Numbered from the stretch's first letter, positions 40,684 through 52,101 are shown. The stretch is 64,000 bases of DNA from Anthopleura xanthogrammica (GCA_964019055.1 OZ025210.1:14657832-14721831), one strand, 5' to 3'. A program made the numbers and translations. The notes: generated by a model not told the origin, from the sequence alone.

Positions 40684-41752
40684 GAATTTAGCTCTAGCGT
40701 TCACATCATCTAGTGGTGACAGGTGTAGACAATAATGGACTGTCCTTTATTTTAATGTGGACATATTAGTTCAACCATGATTATAGAATAAAAACAAAAA
40801 GGGTGAGGAAAAGGGAAATAAGGAGGAAAAATTATGAGAGCAAGATAGAAAGCGGTGGGAGAGGGTGAAGATAAAAAAGTGTGAAGAATGCCGTTAGAAG
40901 GATTGTAGTTTTAATTTTTAATTTTTAATTAATTTATTTATTTATTTATTTTTTTGACAAACTAGTCCCTCTAAAGTTTGTTAAACAACCTGAAAGCACA
41001 ACCACACTAGAAGGCAGTACTTTAAAATTAACGTGCATAGTCGAAGGAAAACCACGACCAACAATAAGATGGTTCAAAGACAACAAGACACTGGAGACAA
41101 ACTCAACTGAATATTTCACGATACTTGAAATCACGAGAGAAGACGCTGGACAGTATCATTGCATTGCAGAAAACGATGCTGGAAGGATTGCATCTGAGCC
41201 TAAAGCCGTGGTCGACGTTCAATGTAAGCTTACACGTTTAATTTTTACTGATCTGTTTAAGCTCATTAACTATATATTAGCTACTGCAGGACATTGGTAG
41301 TTATTAGAAATTATATTAAATTGCAGCTTTTATACATTTAACCTTCAGATCCACCGGTCATCAACTCCTCACGGAAAGTCAACATAATCCGTGTACCAAT
41401 CGGTACAGACATGTGGCTAACCTGTCCTACTGTAGCAAATCCCCCAGCATCTGTTCAGTGGGTTGCCAATGGGATTCTCGAGAAAAGTGGCACTGAAGAA
41501 TTCCAAGTAACGGTTTCCAGTTCTTTCAATTATGCAAACTACACTTGTGTCGCTAAAAATCCATTTGGCCAAGACAATGTAACATTCGACTTGAGACAAG
41601 TTGGTAGGTATTTTTTTTTTAAATGCCGCTAGTATCATGCAATGCTTGTATTGCATGTTTATATACTGCTAAAAACTGACCATTGCTTTTCAATTTTGAT
41701 TCCTTTGCTACCAAAGTATCAGCCCAAAGAGAAGTAAGGATATATACTAGAT

Positions 41753-41981
41753 ATACAGTGGTTTCGAGTGGCATACCGTGGGATATCCCACGAGTCACTT
41801 GTAGTTTCTAGTATACACTAGTCAAGAGAAATCATTGTATAACCATTTTATCCCACACGATAGAAAATACAAATGCGTAGATTCAACATGCAGTACATGA
41901 TGGGAAGGAAGAGTGAAATACCGACGAATATACAACGGCTTTCCTGCATTCTGATTGGCTGTATTTTCTATGGTGTGGGAT
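41753..41981. mobile_element. Compound foldback element, copy 1 (gene B)
   Basis: The interval from gtggtttcgagtggcatacc to gtattttctatggtgtggga is a diverged copy of 55,849-56,132. It has inner inverted ends tatcccacacgatagaaaat / attttctatggtgtgggat. It sits between the third Ig exon and the transmembrane exon. Confidence 0.7.
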
Positions 41982-42664
41982 AAAAGTAAATATATGATTT
42001 GTAGGTGTTTATTCAATTTTGCTTCTCGGTTTATCACTGTGTTTCTTTATTTGTAGATTGAAACATTAGGGAGTGTGCTCTCAAGTTGTATAGTTAACTC
42101 TTATACCTCTGACTTTCCGCATGACGATATCTTTGTTTCCCTTTTTTCCGTTGTAGATAGTATTCGTTGCCATTTTGACCTGCTGGCAGCGTTTTTATTG
42201 TCACCGATAAGGTGGAGTTATATTTTTCTCGTTCCTTAAAAGGTAAGCTATATTTCTTTTCTTTTCTTTTTCTAGTCTTTTCTTTTCTTCTCTTTCTTTT
42301 TTCTGTTTCTCTTTCTTTAACTTTAATTTTGTCTGTTTGATATTTTGTTTGGCGTGCTTTTTTTGTTTCCTTTTGCAAAGCTAATAATAAAAAAAATAAA
42401 ATATGACATTTATTCATTTTATGGCAAATAACATTTCATAAGAAAACAGGAATCATTTAGTGCAGAATTATATTATGTGTACTCAAAAAAAAAAAAAAAA
42501 AAAACAACAACCTGATTTGCTTTTATTTTCAGGAGAAGAGGACCAAAAGCAATAAAACCCTTTTAGAAGTGCTGAATTATAATTTATGGTATATAGATAT
42601 TATTGTAAAATTTAGAATACGGTCCGTGTGTCTCAACACAACGACATTTAATACGCAGCATTCT

Positions 42665-42790
42665 AGTTCCCAGTAGCTCAGTTATTAGAGCGTCCGATTA
42701 GAGAAAAGAAAGATGGTGGGTTTGATTCCCATCTAGAGCTCTGAATTTTTGAGTTTCCATATGTTTCCGCATTGTTTACAATACATTTAT
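42665..42790 (+). mobile_element. tRNA-derived SINE head (tRNA-like, not functional)
   Basis: The stretch cagtagctcagttattagag fits a pol III A box, and gggtttgattccc at 42,718-42,730 fits a B box at tRNA-like spacing. The anticodon arm (ccgattagagaaaagaaag) does not form a proper stem and the ends do not pair into a 7-bp acceptor stem. It is therefore a SINE head or tRNA pseudogene rather than a working tRNA. Confidence 0.5.
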
Positions 42791-43500
42791 TACTTCGTAG
42801 ATTCCTCGCACTTTATTTGTGAAACATTATTAAACTCAGGGGAGAATTACTAGTAATTCTCTCCTGTTAAACTATGATGATGTTTTTTTTGTGCTTGGGA
42901 TTAATTAAAGACGTGGATGATTGCTTGTCACAAGTTTGTTATTTTACAAGTACTAAATTAGTAGAAAATAAGTAGTTTGTGTTTTTATTTTTCTTGATAT
43001 GATATTTTTACGTTTAAAAAAGGGTTGTGTATGACATTAATTTTTTTTTTCACGGACGTTTCGATCATTCCACAAAGACCTTAATTTGCGTTATTTTAAT
43101 CATCATGCATGGATTGCAAATCATTATTTCCAAGATTAATAAAGCGACTTAAGATACAGGCCCTATACCGATATATTGTCATAAAGTTTCTTGTAATTAG
43201 AGGTCTTTGTGTATTTTCTCTGAGTGGTTATAATTTTTAGATTTCAATGTTATCAGTTTCAAAAATTGGGGTCAATTGCAATAGAGTGCAAACGCTGCGA
43301 AACAGTACTATGTAATTAGCAATGATTGGTACTAAATGATAGCACTGATGAAACAATAGACAAAACAAAATATCGTACTATTTTCATCAGTAATAAATAG
43401 ATAATGAGTATATTGCTTTTTATAACTGTACTTCATTTTAAGGGCATCTGCCCACAAAAACGAAGGTCATAGATATAGAGCTATCAACTTTAGAAACCAA
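42790..43500. other. No recognisable gene
   Basis: AT-rich spacer between the SINE and the foldback elements. No exon of either receptor type and no RNA gene was seen. Confidence 0.5.
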
Positions 43501-43775
43501 TTCAATTTACTTCGTAGCTGTTAATTTTAATTATCATTCAAATTATTTTCTCCGTCATTTTGATTGGCCGAGAGAACTGCAAATAACAGCCTACAAATAA
43601 CGGTCTGCTCATGCGCATTACGGTGCAGAGCCATCTTACTGCAAATAACGGTTTGCTCATGCGCAGTAACGCTGTATTTGACAATAGCTCGCTTGCCTGA
43701 AAAAATGAGCTGACTTCTTTGTTATGGTTTGACTCGCACTGCCCCTCAAAGATTAGAAAAAATAATTTGAATGAT

Positions 43776-43809
<34 letters not shown>

Positions 43810-43940
43810 CGAGATTTGTTACTGTCTTGCAAGAAATTATTTGCCTCTGCCTTCTGCATCGGCAAATAATTGCTTGCTCGCCACTAACAATTCACGATAT
43901 TTTGCTCAACCTCGTCCAATAATTGCTTATTATTAATGAT
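43500..43940. mobile_element. Two adjoining inverted-repeat elements
   Basis: atcattcaaattattttctc near 43,535 is inverted at agaaaaaataatttgaatga (43,756). aattattgaactcggttatc with gcaaaatatcg (43,780-43,812) is inverted at cgatattttgctcaacctcg (about 43,895). Copies of tgcaaataacggt repeat in the first element. No coding content. Confidence 0.5.
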
Positions 43941-43999
43941 TTTATCTATTTAGTTCTAGCTATTTATTTATTTATTTCTCATTAGATTGTAATGCGCAG

Positions 44000-44701
44000 T
44001 AGAAAACAGAAATTTTGATTCTTGCGCAATATAAGTTAATAAATTATTAAAATTTCTAAAAAATGATAATTAAATGCTTCGGAAATTTCGTTAGCTTCAG
44101 TAGTTATATTGCCCAACTCTGTTTTAACCGAAGAAATATTAATACTTTTTTTTAATATTTCTCAGCGAGGATATCTCGTTAATAACTTTCCAGATTTCTT
44201 TCGGATTGTTCGAATGATTATTGATATAATTTTTATAATGCAAAGCTTTGGCTTTTCTTATTTCCATATTAGTTCGACTTTTGATTAGTGTATATTTCTT
44301 CTAATCTTCTTCGTTATTTGTTCTAACAGCCAGACGCTTCAAATAATATCAATCCTTCATTGTTTTCCAAATGCCAGGCGTAAGCCAGGGAGATTGTTTT
44401 TGTTTTATACGCTTAGTCCTAAGTGGAGTGAAGCGATCGACAGCACTTGAAAACTTGTCTTTCCAAGTTATCCACATCTGATTAGGATCATTTGTGTTTT
44501 CAAGCGCATGCCATTTAAGAGAGTTGAGATCATAACGAAATTTTTCAGCGTTAGAATTTTTAAGACATCTCGAAGTAGCTATATTTTGCTTTGCCTTGAA
44601 TGGCCGAAAAGCGACTTTACGCGTGGCAAAGATTAAGCTATGATTGCTAATGCCAATGTGCAATACTCCACAATTAACAATACGATTAGGAGAATTTGTG
44701 T

Positions 44702-44752
<51 letters not shown>

Positions 44753-45790
44753 TTTATTCATATAGCGCGCAAATCTAAAATTCTAAGGCGCTTTACAAAA
44801 GGTGAATAGATATAATATATAAAACAAAATGTTGGTCATAGCTTTGGTGCACAAATTGAAAATACCCTATCGCCGTACGTGTTAAGGTTAAATGATGGCA
44901 ATTGTGTAGAATTAATAAGTCAATCATTGTTCTACTCTGTATTGCCACTCTGGTTGCCTCTGTTATCATTTGCTTAAACTGGTAAAGCTCATTAGCAGAT
45001 TTCAACAAACGCGTCGCATATATACTAGTTTTTGAGAGTAAATTACAGTTGAAATCTCCCAGAATTTAAACTTCTTTCTTTTCACTGTCTAGCTGTTTCA
45101 AAATGGCTTCGTAAAACCCAAAAAGTATCCGAATTTGAGTTTGGAGGTCTATAGCAGGCTAGCACAATGAATGGCTTACAGTTAGGTTTCTTGATTTCAA
45201 TACAAAGTGCCTCAATCTCATTATTCACTAAATCGCACCTATTTATATAATTAATACCTTGGCGCACATAAACACAAACACCACCACCATGTCTATTCCT
45301 ATCATTTCTCAACAAATCGTAACCTTCCAGACTCACCAAACATGACTGAGTAGTAGGATGAAGTCGAGATTCATTAATTGCTAGAAGATCCAAATTTTGA
45401 ACTTCACACCAATTCTCAATTCATCAATATGAGCCGGGAGACTTGTTATATTCAATGAGGCTATTTTAAAGCCTCTGACAGGTGGAATGTTGTTCGAGGT
45501 TAGATTATTAACTACATTAGAATTAAGATCAAGAGCATTTGCATCTGTTAAAGACCTACCTGAAAATCAGAGGTTAGATTTGAAATAGCTGATAAAGTCT
45601 CTAGGCAGGGCAGCCAGTCCAGATTTGTTTAAATGAAGTCCCTTTGAGTTAAGACCAGTTTCTGTTACTGTATGAGATATAATATCCCAATCTGGAGTAC
45701 GGCAGTGAGCTCTCAGGGAATTGTTGTCACTTTTTCGAGCCGTTTCTAGCTTTGGCGAGTCAGTTGAAACTGAATTGACACGGAAGATAC
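44000..45790 (-). mobile_element. LINE (non-LTR retrotransposon) fragment: esterase-like tail, endonuclease, linker
   Basis: Read on minus, the order is as follows. First comes GLHLNKSGLAALPRDF, like the end of an SGNH/esterase domain (45.6 kb), then GFKIASLNITSLPAHIDEL. The APE endonuclease follows with LLAINESRL, a YDLLRNDRNRHGGGVCVYV block (45.3 kb), YRPPN and ILGDFNCNLLS (45.05 kb). After a nested insertion the sequence continues IVNCGVLHIGISNHSLI (44.65 kb; S-N-H in place of catalytic S-D-H). The linker includes IRKAKALHYKNYINNH and NPKEIWKVINEISSL (44.2 kb). No reverse-transcriptase domain follows, and stops and frameshifts are present. It is a dead CR1/L2-like fragment lying between the gene B transmembrane exon and the C exons, probably replacing upstream exons of C. 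Confidence 0.8.
44704..44840 (-). mobile_element. SINE-like insertion with (ATT)n tail nested in the LINE
   Basis: An AAT microsatellite (44,704-44,750) is followed by ctttattcatatagcgcgca and ttctaaggcgctttac. On minus this is the gtaaagcgcctta..gcgcgctatatgaataaag 3' end plus (ATT)n tail of a common invertebrate SINE/LINE family. It splits the LINE endonuclease between LTRTAIG and SPNRIVNCG, so it arrived after the LINE. Its right limit is uncertain. Confidence 0.55.
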
Positions 45791-45858
45791 TGAAATTTAA
45801 AGTTTATTTTATGCAAGATTCATTATAATTCTGACGTGGTGGAATGTTTTAGTTGCAG

Positions 45859-46639
45859 ATAAAAGAGAAGATATTACAAGGTGATGTATTTAGACTCTAA
45901 ATAGGAGTAAAATAAATTTGACTTTACTCAAATAATAAAAGATGATGCCAACTGAAACAGCCTAGGCTTAAACGATATCCACTTATAAATGCTGTTCTAG
46001 GACAATTAAAAGAAATACAATAGGCAAAAATCAACTTCCCGTTATATCTGACTGTTTTATTCTACAACAGATTTTCCCGTCCAGTTGTGGCTAGAAAAGC
46101 GAATGAGGTATGATGACAATGCTTTGCATTTATATTTTTTGAATTTTTAATCGAGGAATAATGTACATTATTTATGTATTGTTTCGATATCTCTCCTCCC
46201 TTCAATCCTTATTTCCTTCCTTTCTCTCTTCTTCCATCTCCTTCCATTACATTCGATCCTCCTCTTCCTTAGCTTCACATCGTTTTTCTTATTTGGAAAT
46301 AATATTCTATATAAAGTTTAGAACACATGCCCAGTTGCTCTAACCGCAGTGGAGAATTCTACTACAAACGATGTTTTAACCGAAAATAAATCAACGATAT
46401 CGCCAAACGAAGACTACGAAAGAATATCAGAAAAATCTGAGTCATCTTTCGATCCCGGAAATGCAGCACAAGGAACAAGTGATTGTGACGTTCAATTTTC
46501 ACAAACCCATCATGATTATCAAGAGCTTCATTCTGATGGTTTGATGTCGAATCTACAAAGCTATCAGACACTAAACAGGACTCCAGAGGACAGTATTAGT
46601 CAAGTCCTCCCATGCCTCTCCGAAAATACGAAGCATTAA
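45859..46639 (+). pseudogene. Locus C: orphan 3' exons of a D/E-type receptor with frameshifted tail
   Basis: Three exons align to the 3' ends of D and E: 45,859-45,880 (22 nt, DKREDITR), 46,071-46,107 (37 nt, FSRPVVARKANE) and 46,322-46,639 (tail, NTCPVALTAVEN...). Splice sites and phases match the paralogues. The tail keeps DYERI, DYQEL and SYQTL. A net loss of 4 nt after DSISQ, compared with D and E, then shifts the frame so it ends LSENTKH-stop. In the ancestral frame the DNA would still encode the KYEAL, EYQKL and LYANV motifs. No transmembrane or extracellular exons precede it; a LINE fragment lies there instead. An AATAAA signal is present at 46,909. It is a relic of a lost gene copy, or conceivably an alternative 3' end for gene B. 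Confidence 0.75.
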
Positions 46640-46908
46640 ACTTTAGAAATAACCCACAATGTTCGGAATATCAGAAACTACATCTGTATGCAAATGTTGG
46701 AGAAAAAAATTAAGTAAGACCAAAAAAAAACAAAAAACATTTCAGTGGTTTGTCATGTTTCAGTTTCGGGGTTTTTTATTCGTGACCATAGCGTGGAGTA
46801 TTTCTAATTTTTTGCGTTTGAACGTAACACCCAAATTTCCATTAATTCCTTTCAGTAACATTTGATAAATGTACTATTCATGTAAAAATGTATTTATTTT
46901 TTCTACTA

Positions 46909-46914
46909 AATAAA
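46909..46914 (+). promoter_or_regulatory. Polyadenylation signal of locus C
   Basis: AATAAA in ctaaataaattttatt, about 270 bases after the tail stop. It is homologous in position to the signal of gene E. Confidence 0.5.
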
Positions 46915-47463
46915 TTTTATTAAAACTAGTGTGTAAAATATCTTTATATCTGGAAAAATGATAGTGTTGCAATTATCGTGATCATAATATCATTTAGAAT
47001 TGGTAAAATGGGCGCATGGTTCTTTTTGAAATGAGTTCCTAACCGTTACATACCAAAAAAAGTGAAGGCAGATCAGATTGCTCATCGGTCTTAAAGTTTG
47101 TTTCAATGAAAGTATGTTTGTTTTCATAACAACTGCCACGCAGTACTACTCTTGATAAATGGTCTGTTATCAGGCTAATTAATATAATATTATTCTGTGA
47201 ATATACTTTCTAGTACCAAGAAAAGTCCGAACGAACGATTTTGATATTTAGGGACTAATCTTACAAGCTAAGGAGGCGGGGAAAAAAATCAATAGTACCT
47301 TAAACATTGTATACTTTTCATTATATTGGAGGGAACTTTCATGTTGAGATGGCTATTTTCGCACATGATAGAAAGTGAAAAGAATTAAATTTCATCAGCT
47401 TTCTTACATCAATCGTCTGTTACAAATTGCTTTCTCTACAAGACTGTCCATTTTACTTTTAAG
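46915..47463. other. Intergenic region between C and D (putative promoter of D)
   Basis: No exon seen. The segment just before the D signal peptide (gtctgttacaaattgctttc) is alignable with the same region of E and F, which suggests a shared 5' region. No confident TATA box or initiator could be assigned. Confidence 0.4.
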
Positions 47464-50400
47464 ATGAATCCCTCGACTCAACATCATATGTTCAATTATC
47501 TGATTATTTTGTTTATAATCGGAATTTATGTACAAGGTATCTTGATTTATATTTGTCATTTCACAATTTAAACATTTTTCCTTTTGTAAACTGTGCTTTT
47601 CTTAACAGTTATTACAACTAAATATTTTTTTAATCATTAGGAAAAACTTTACTGATCCGAGTCACACCGAATCCCCTGTACGCAGCCAGTGGAGGAACCG
47701 CAAGGATCGTTTGGGATTACAAAGTGGACAACAGGGAGGGAGAATTTCAGTTCAATTCACCCACATGGAAATATTACCATGCTAGTGGAACACCTGTTGA
47801 TATTGCATATGATCATTTCTTTCAAAACTGGAGATGGATAATCCATTATGAGACATGCCCTTCAAGACTTTTAAACCCTACCACTCGAGTCAGTAAAGAG
47901 TCTACTGCTACCTTGGTCATTGTTAATGTCACTACTGCTGATAGTGGGATATATGGGATAGATTTGTTATTGAAGACTGCACCTCCAATAACAAGTAAAA
48001 TTCAACTTATTGTTACAGGTAAGTTTTTTAGACACATTAAAAAAAACTAGTTCTAATATTTTCGAATTTTAGAGGGAAATATATATGATGTTTTGTAAAG
48101 TTTTCGTGCTCCTAAAGTGAAATGTTAGAGTAGACTAAATGAAAGCGCTGACATCGTGCAAATGAGCGATAAACAAAAAATAAAGAAAATAGTTTAAATT
48201 AAGATGTTTAAATTTTAAGCAGCACTCGTTTTTAAAAAGCAGGCACGTCGCTGATAACTGATAATTTTATTGTTCAATTAACAATTAAAACATATACATT
48301 GGCAATCAGAATATACTAAAGTCGATCACATGTTTGTACCAGAGCGGCCAGAATTCACTATCCAGCTTCAAGCACACAACATATTCTTTGAGGGCAAAGA
48401 TCTGAACATAAGTTGTTCTGCGACGGGCATTCCAAAACCAAACATCACCTGGGTGTTACTGAAAAACCAAACCAAGGAGATAAAAAGCCAAGGAATTGGT
48501 TACGCTGACCTTATCATACACAACATCACAAGACATCAAAACGGAACGTATCAGTGCCAGGCAACCAACAATCCACATGAGTATCCGGTGGGAAACCAAA
48601 CTGAAGTCACTATATGGTGTAAGTGTTCAGAGCATCGTGAACTGCGGAATAATCATTTCGATGCTACCTCTAAAAACATTGTACCCTGGTTCCAGAGACG
48701 CTTTTATACGGCGAGCCGAAGGCGAGCTGTGGCGTGAGACGAACCGAAGGAGATATAAAAGCGCCTCTGGAACCCGGGTAATAGCATTGACGTGCTGTTA
48801 CAGCTTTTTTATATGACTGACTTGTCTTTTTTTCCAATAATGTACCTGCATTTCGCAACAAGTTACCAGATAATATCATTGGCATTGACGTTCTTATTAT
48901 AGCACATACGAATCATTATGATTTTTTTAACTTGTGTAACAGCACCATTTATGTTTTGTTGATTCCTTTTTTGATTGCCTAGACAAACCTCAAATAACGT
49001 TTCTAAACTGGACTGCCGACAAGGGAATCATCTTACTTTGTCTGGCAAGTGGACAGCCACACCCCTTAATCAAATGGTATTATCCCAGTGGGATGCAAGT
49101 TAAATCTGGGGTCACAGATATAACTGGTGGCAGCAGAATGGTTCTAGAAATACCAGATAAGAACGCTGGCTTTTATGAAGTGTACAAATGTAACGCAACA
49201 AATGCAGTGAACTGGCAAGTGGGTTACATCAACATTACCCAAATAAGTAAGGGAAATGTTATTTTATTTATATCAGTAGTTAAGAGAAAGATATGTCCAT
49301 CAAATATAAAAATAAATGGATTTTCTTTATGTTTTTGCGCTTTTTTAATTTGAATTATTTTAACATTTTTCATTAGAATTTTGTTTTTGACTACTAAACC
49401 TGTTCAATTAGCTGACTAAATACCCATATCTTAGCGATATGAAACTCAAGCTATCACTTGTTATTTCAGAACGTCCAACAACAATAACAGTGACAGATAA
49501 ATCTGTTATGGTAACCTCGAAACGTGATGTGAAAACAAAAGGTAGCAATGGGCTAGCTAGTAGAGTGATTTTACTTTGCTCGTGAAAACGTAGTAAGCTA
49601 ATCTTAATAATGACATTGGGAAAAATAGAAAATAAAGTTTGATTTGATGAATAGCACCATTATTTTTTCTTTACACAACCGCTGTTAACGCGTTGACAGC
49701 GGTTGTGTGGGCTTTTGAGGAAAGGGCGGAAGAGAGATTAAAACAGAGGGGAATGAGAAGTGTCTTCTTTTTTCCTGTACCACCTGATTTTGGGTATTTG
49801 GTTCATGATTACCGTCCCAAAATCAAGCATAGTGGCAAACACTAGTACATGGTAGTATATGGTACAACATTACAGTGCATGGCAGTGCTTAGTGACACAT
49901 GGAAGTGCATGGTTGTGCACGGAAGTGCATAGTAGTACATGGCAGTGCATGGTAGTGCATGGTAGTGCATGGTAATACAATTTCTCTTTTTTTTTTCTTT
50001 CTAAAATATTTTGTTTTCTTTCTTTTTTTAGACACCCCAACCTTAGCATCATTGCAAACAATACCTAACCATAAATGCGCATTGTCTTCATCGAACGCTT
50101 TTTATCAAGGTAAGCTTAGCATGTCACGAGCCCACCACACAAAAAAGCTATTCATTGCAATCTCATGAATTTAGATCTACTTTTTGCCTTGCACTTAAAG
50201 GAACAAGGGTATCAACACAATATTTTATTGGAAGAAAACAAATGTGTTATGGAAATATATGCAATAGCACACAATACTATTGGTATTAATTTATTCGAAA
50301 CTTAATTATTTTTAAATGTATATTGTTAATTTTGTTTAAAAAAAAATGAAGATTCATTTCCATCAATATTTCTGATTTTTTTCTTTTTTTTTTTTTTGTT

Positions 50401-51512
50401 ATGGCACAGGACAAACCTTTGCAATTATCAATATGTCGATAACGTGCGTTTCCGTCATAATCATTGTCGTCCTCATAACGTACAATATTTACACCAAATG
50501 TAAAACCAACTATTTTAAAGGTAAGTTTTCATTTACTTGTGCTTTTTAACGCTGTTTTCCTCTTTTACATCAATGAAAAAATGTGATTCTAAAATTGCTT
50601 CTCTATTGATGTCGCAGTATGCTTTATTTGCAGATGACAGGAAAGAAATTACAAGGTGATGTATTTAGACTCTCGATAGGAGTAAAAAAAAAAAAAAAGC
50701 GCTCGACTATTTGGCTTTGCTAAAGTAATAAACGATAATGCCAACTGGAACAGCCTAAACCTAAACGAAATTCACTTGTAAATACTCAGTGTTCTAGAAC
50801 TATTAGAGAAACAATTTATTTTTCGAAATTAAAAATAAAGGTTTTCTCCAACAGATTTTCCTGCCCAGTTGTGGCTAGAACACCAAATGAGGTATGATGA
50901 GGATATTCGCCTTGATGTTTTTACTTTTAATCGAAGAATTATAATATATTTATCTCTTGTTTTGATATTTCCTGATCTATCATTCCGTCCTCGTTTTCTC
51001 GTTTCCTACTATCCTTCCTTCCTTCCTTCCTCTCTTCTTCCGCGCTCCTTCCTCCAATTATTTAGCTTCGAATGCATAGATTTAATATTTTTGCAAATCA
51101 TGTTTTACATCAATATCAGGGACCAATTGCTCTAACCGCAGTTGAGAATTCTACTACGAATGATGTTTCAGTCGAAAATGCATCAAAGATATCGCTAAAC
51201 GAAGACTACGAAAGAATATCAGAAAAATCTGAGTCATCCTCGGATCTCGTGAATTCAGCACAAGGGACAAGTGAATGTGCCGTTCAACTTTCACAGATTC
51301 ATCACGATTATCAAGAGCTTTTAAATACTGATGCTTTGATGTCGAACATAGGAAGCTACCAGGCACTAAACAGGACTCTAGGAGACAGTGTTAGACGAGA
51401 AGAAACTCCCTTCCCTCTCCGAAAATACGAAGAATTAAACTTTGCAAATAACCCACAAAGTTCAGACTATCATAAACTACATCTGTATACAAATATTGGA
51501 GACAAAAAGTAA
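47464..51512 (+). CDS. Gene D: three-Ig-domain receptor with six-tyrosine tail
   Basis: Ten exons were read from matching splice sites and phases: 47,464-47,536 (signal peptide); 47,641-48,018 (V-set-like); 48,343-48,618 (I-set); 48,983-49,246 (third Ig); 49,470-49,541 and 50,032-50,109 (hinge); 50,410-50,520 (transmembrane); 50,634-50,655; 50,855-50,891; 51,120-51,512 (tail). The predicted protein has 567 aa. The V domain (about 25-150) keeps DSGIYG but lacks both core cysteines (ARIVWDY; IYGIDL). The I-set has LNISCSATG, ITWVLLK and GTYQCQATNN. The third domain has ILLCLASGQPHPLIKWYYP and YKCNATN. There are many N-x-S/T sites. The membrane span is near residues 390-408 (TCVSVIIIVVLITYNIY). 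The tail (438-567) carries DYERI, DYQEL, SYQAL, KYEEL, SDYHKL and LYTNI. Surface recognition with SH2-dependent signalling is inferred. A second, degenerate tail exon follows at 51,737. Confidence 0.85.
48683..48779. mobile_element. Small palindromic insertion in gene D intron
   Basis: accctggttccagagacgct (48,683) is the inverse of agcgcctctggaacccgggt (ending 48,779), with 25-bp arms and a loop of about 47 bp. The homologous intron of E lacks it. Confidence 0.55.
49860..49978 (+). repeat. Short minisatellite, 10-bp unit agtgcatggt
   Basis: Imperfect decamers (gtgcatggtagtgcatggta) run through an intron of gene D, immediately before a polypyrimidine tract and the second hinge exon. Confidence 0.7.
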
Positions 51513-51736
51513 AAAACCTCAAACAATGATTTGAATCAATATTTTTTTTTACTTTTAATTGAAGATTTATGTTGTAAGTACGTGAATATATATTGTTTCG
51601 ATATTTCCTTTCTAACGTTCCATAGTTGTATTCTCCTTTCTCTCCCTCCCTTCTTCCTCCTTCGTTCCTTCCCTTCCTTAACTCATTTGCGTCATTGTTT
51701 TCTTAGTTTGGAAATCATATTTCATAAAATTATGAG

Positions 51737-52101
51737 GACACATGCCCAGTTGCTCTAACAGCAGTTGAGAATTCTACTGCAACTTTAACCGAGAATGCAT
51801 CCAAAATACCGCCAAACGAAGACTACGAAAGAATATCAGAAAATTCTGAATCAACCGCTCCAAATCCGGGAATTCAGCACAAGTGGCAAGTTTGTGTGAC
51901 GTTCAACTTTCGCAAACCCATCATGATTATCAAGAGCTTAGTACTGATGCTTTGATGTCGAACATACAAAACTACCAGGCACTAAACAGGACTCTAGGGG
52001 ACAGTGTTGGACGAGAGGAACCTCCCATGCCTCTCCGAAAATATGAAGCATTAAACTTTGCAAATAACCCACAAAGTTCGGAATATCAGAAATTACATTG
52101 A
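51737..52101 (+). pseudogene. Second, degenerate tail exon downstream of gene D
   Basis: After the stop of gene D at 51,512, another tail-exon copy starts at 51,737 (acceptor attatgag; DTCPVALTAVEN..). It keeps DYERI, then frameshifts at gaatcaaccgctccaaatcc. The remaining part, in a different frame, encodes DYQEL, NYQAL, KYEAL and EYQKLH-stop, so the final LYANV motif is also lost. Its start resembles tail C (NTCPVAL) rather than tail D (GPIALT). The spacer before it (attgtttcgatatttcc) resembles the intron before tail C. This is a tandem exon duplication. In principle it could be an alternative 3' exon, but the frameshift argues for decay. Confidence 0.75.

Larger units (their letters stand above)
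37612..42242 (+). pseudogene. Gene B: V-set / I-set / Ig receptor, disrupted
   Basis: Exons are 37,612-37,693 (signal peptide, LEPFRKMLLPLLMILSG, matching gene A), 39,149 to about 40,722 (V-set-like), 40,966-41,223 (I-set), 41,349-41,603 (Ig) and 42,157-42,242 (transmembrane). The V domain lacks canonical cysteines (AVNFTWTF; KKTYAIDV). The I-set is canonical, with LTCIVEG, IRWFKD and EDAGQYHCIAEN. The third domain has WLTCPTV and ANYTCVAKN. Two defects are visible. An 8-bp repeat array occupies the end of the V exon and leads into a stop at 40,711. The transmembrane exon, an 86-nt homologue of that in gene A (LLAAFLLSP..), ends VP-stop one codon before its donor. Since the V exon starts after two bases and the I-set exon does too, skipping V would keep frame. 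It may therefore be a decayed gene or one expressed in shortened form. Confidence 0.7.

Noticed and set aside
39501..40704. Minus-strand MVGWLDGW frames and plus-strand HPTIQPSN frame as genes
   Set aside because: They are translations of the 8-bp repeat. Only the part before 39,531 is real V-set coding sequence.
42094..42417. Minus-strand Lys/Arg-rich frame of 107 codons
   Set aside because: Low-complexity translation of a pyrimidine-rich intron; antisense to the transmembrane exon.
42537..42710. Phase-0 exon after the gene B transmembrane exon (EKRTKSNKTLLEV..)
   Set aside because: It has an acceptor but no tyrosine motif and no similarity to any tail here. The preceding exon also has a stop.
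42665..42742. Functional tRNA gene
   Set aside because: A and B boxes are present but the acceptor and anticodon stems do not pair; more likely a SINE head.
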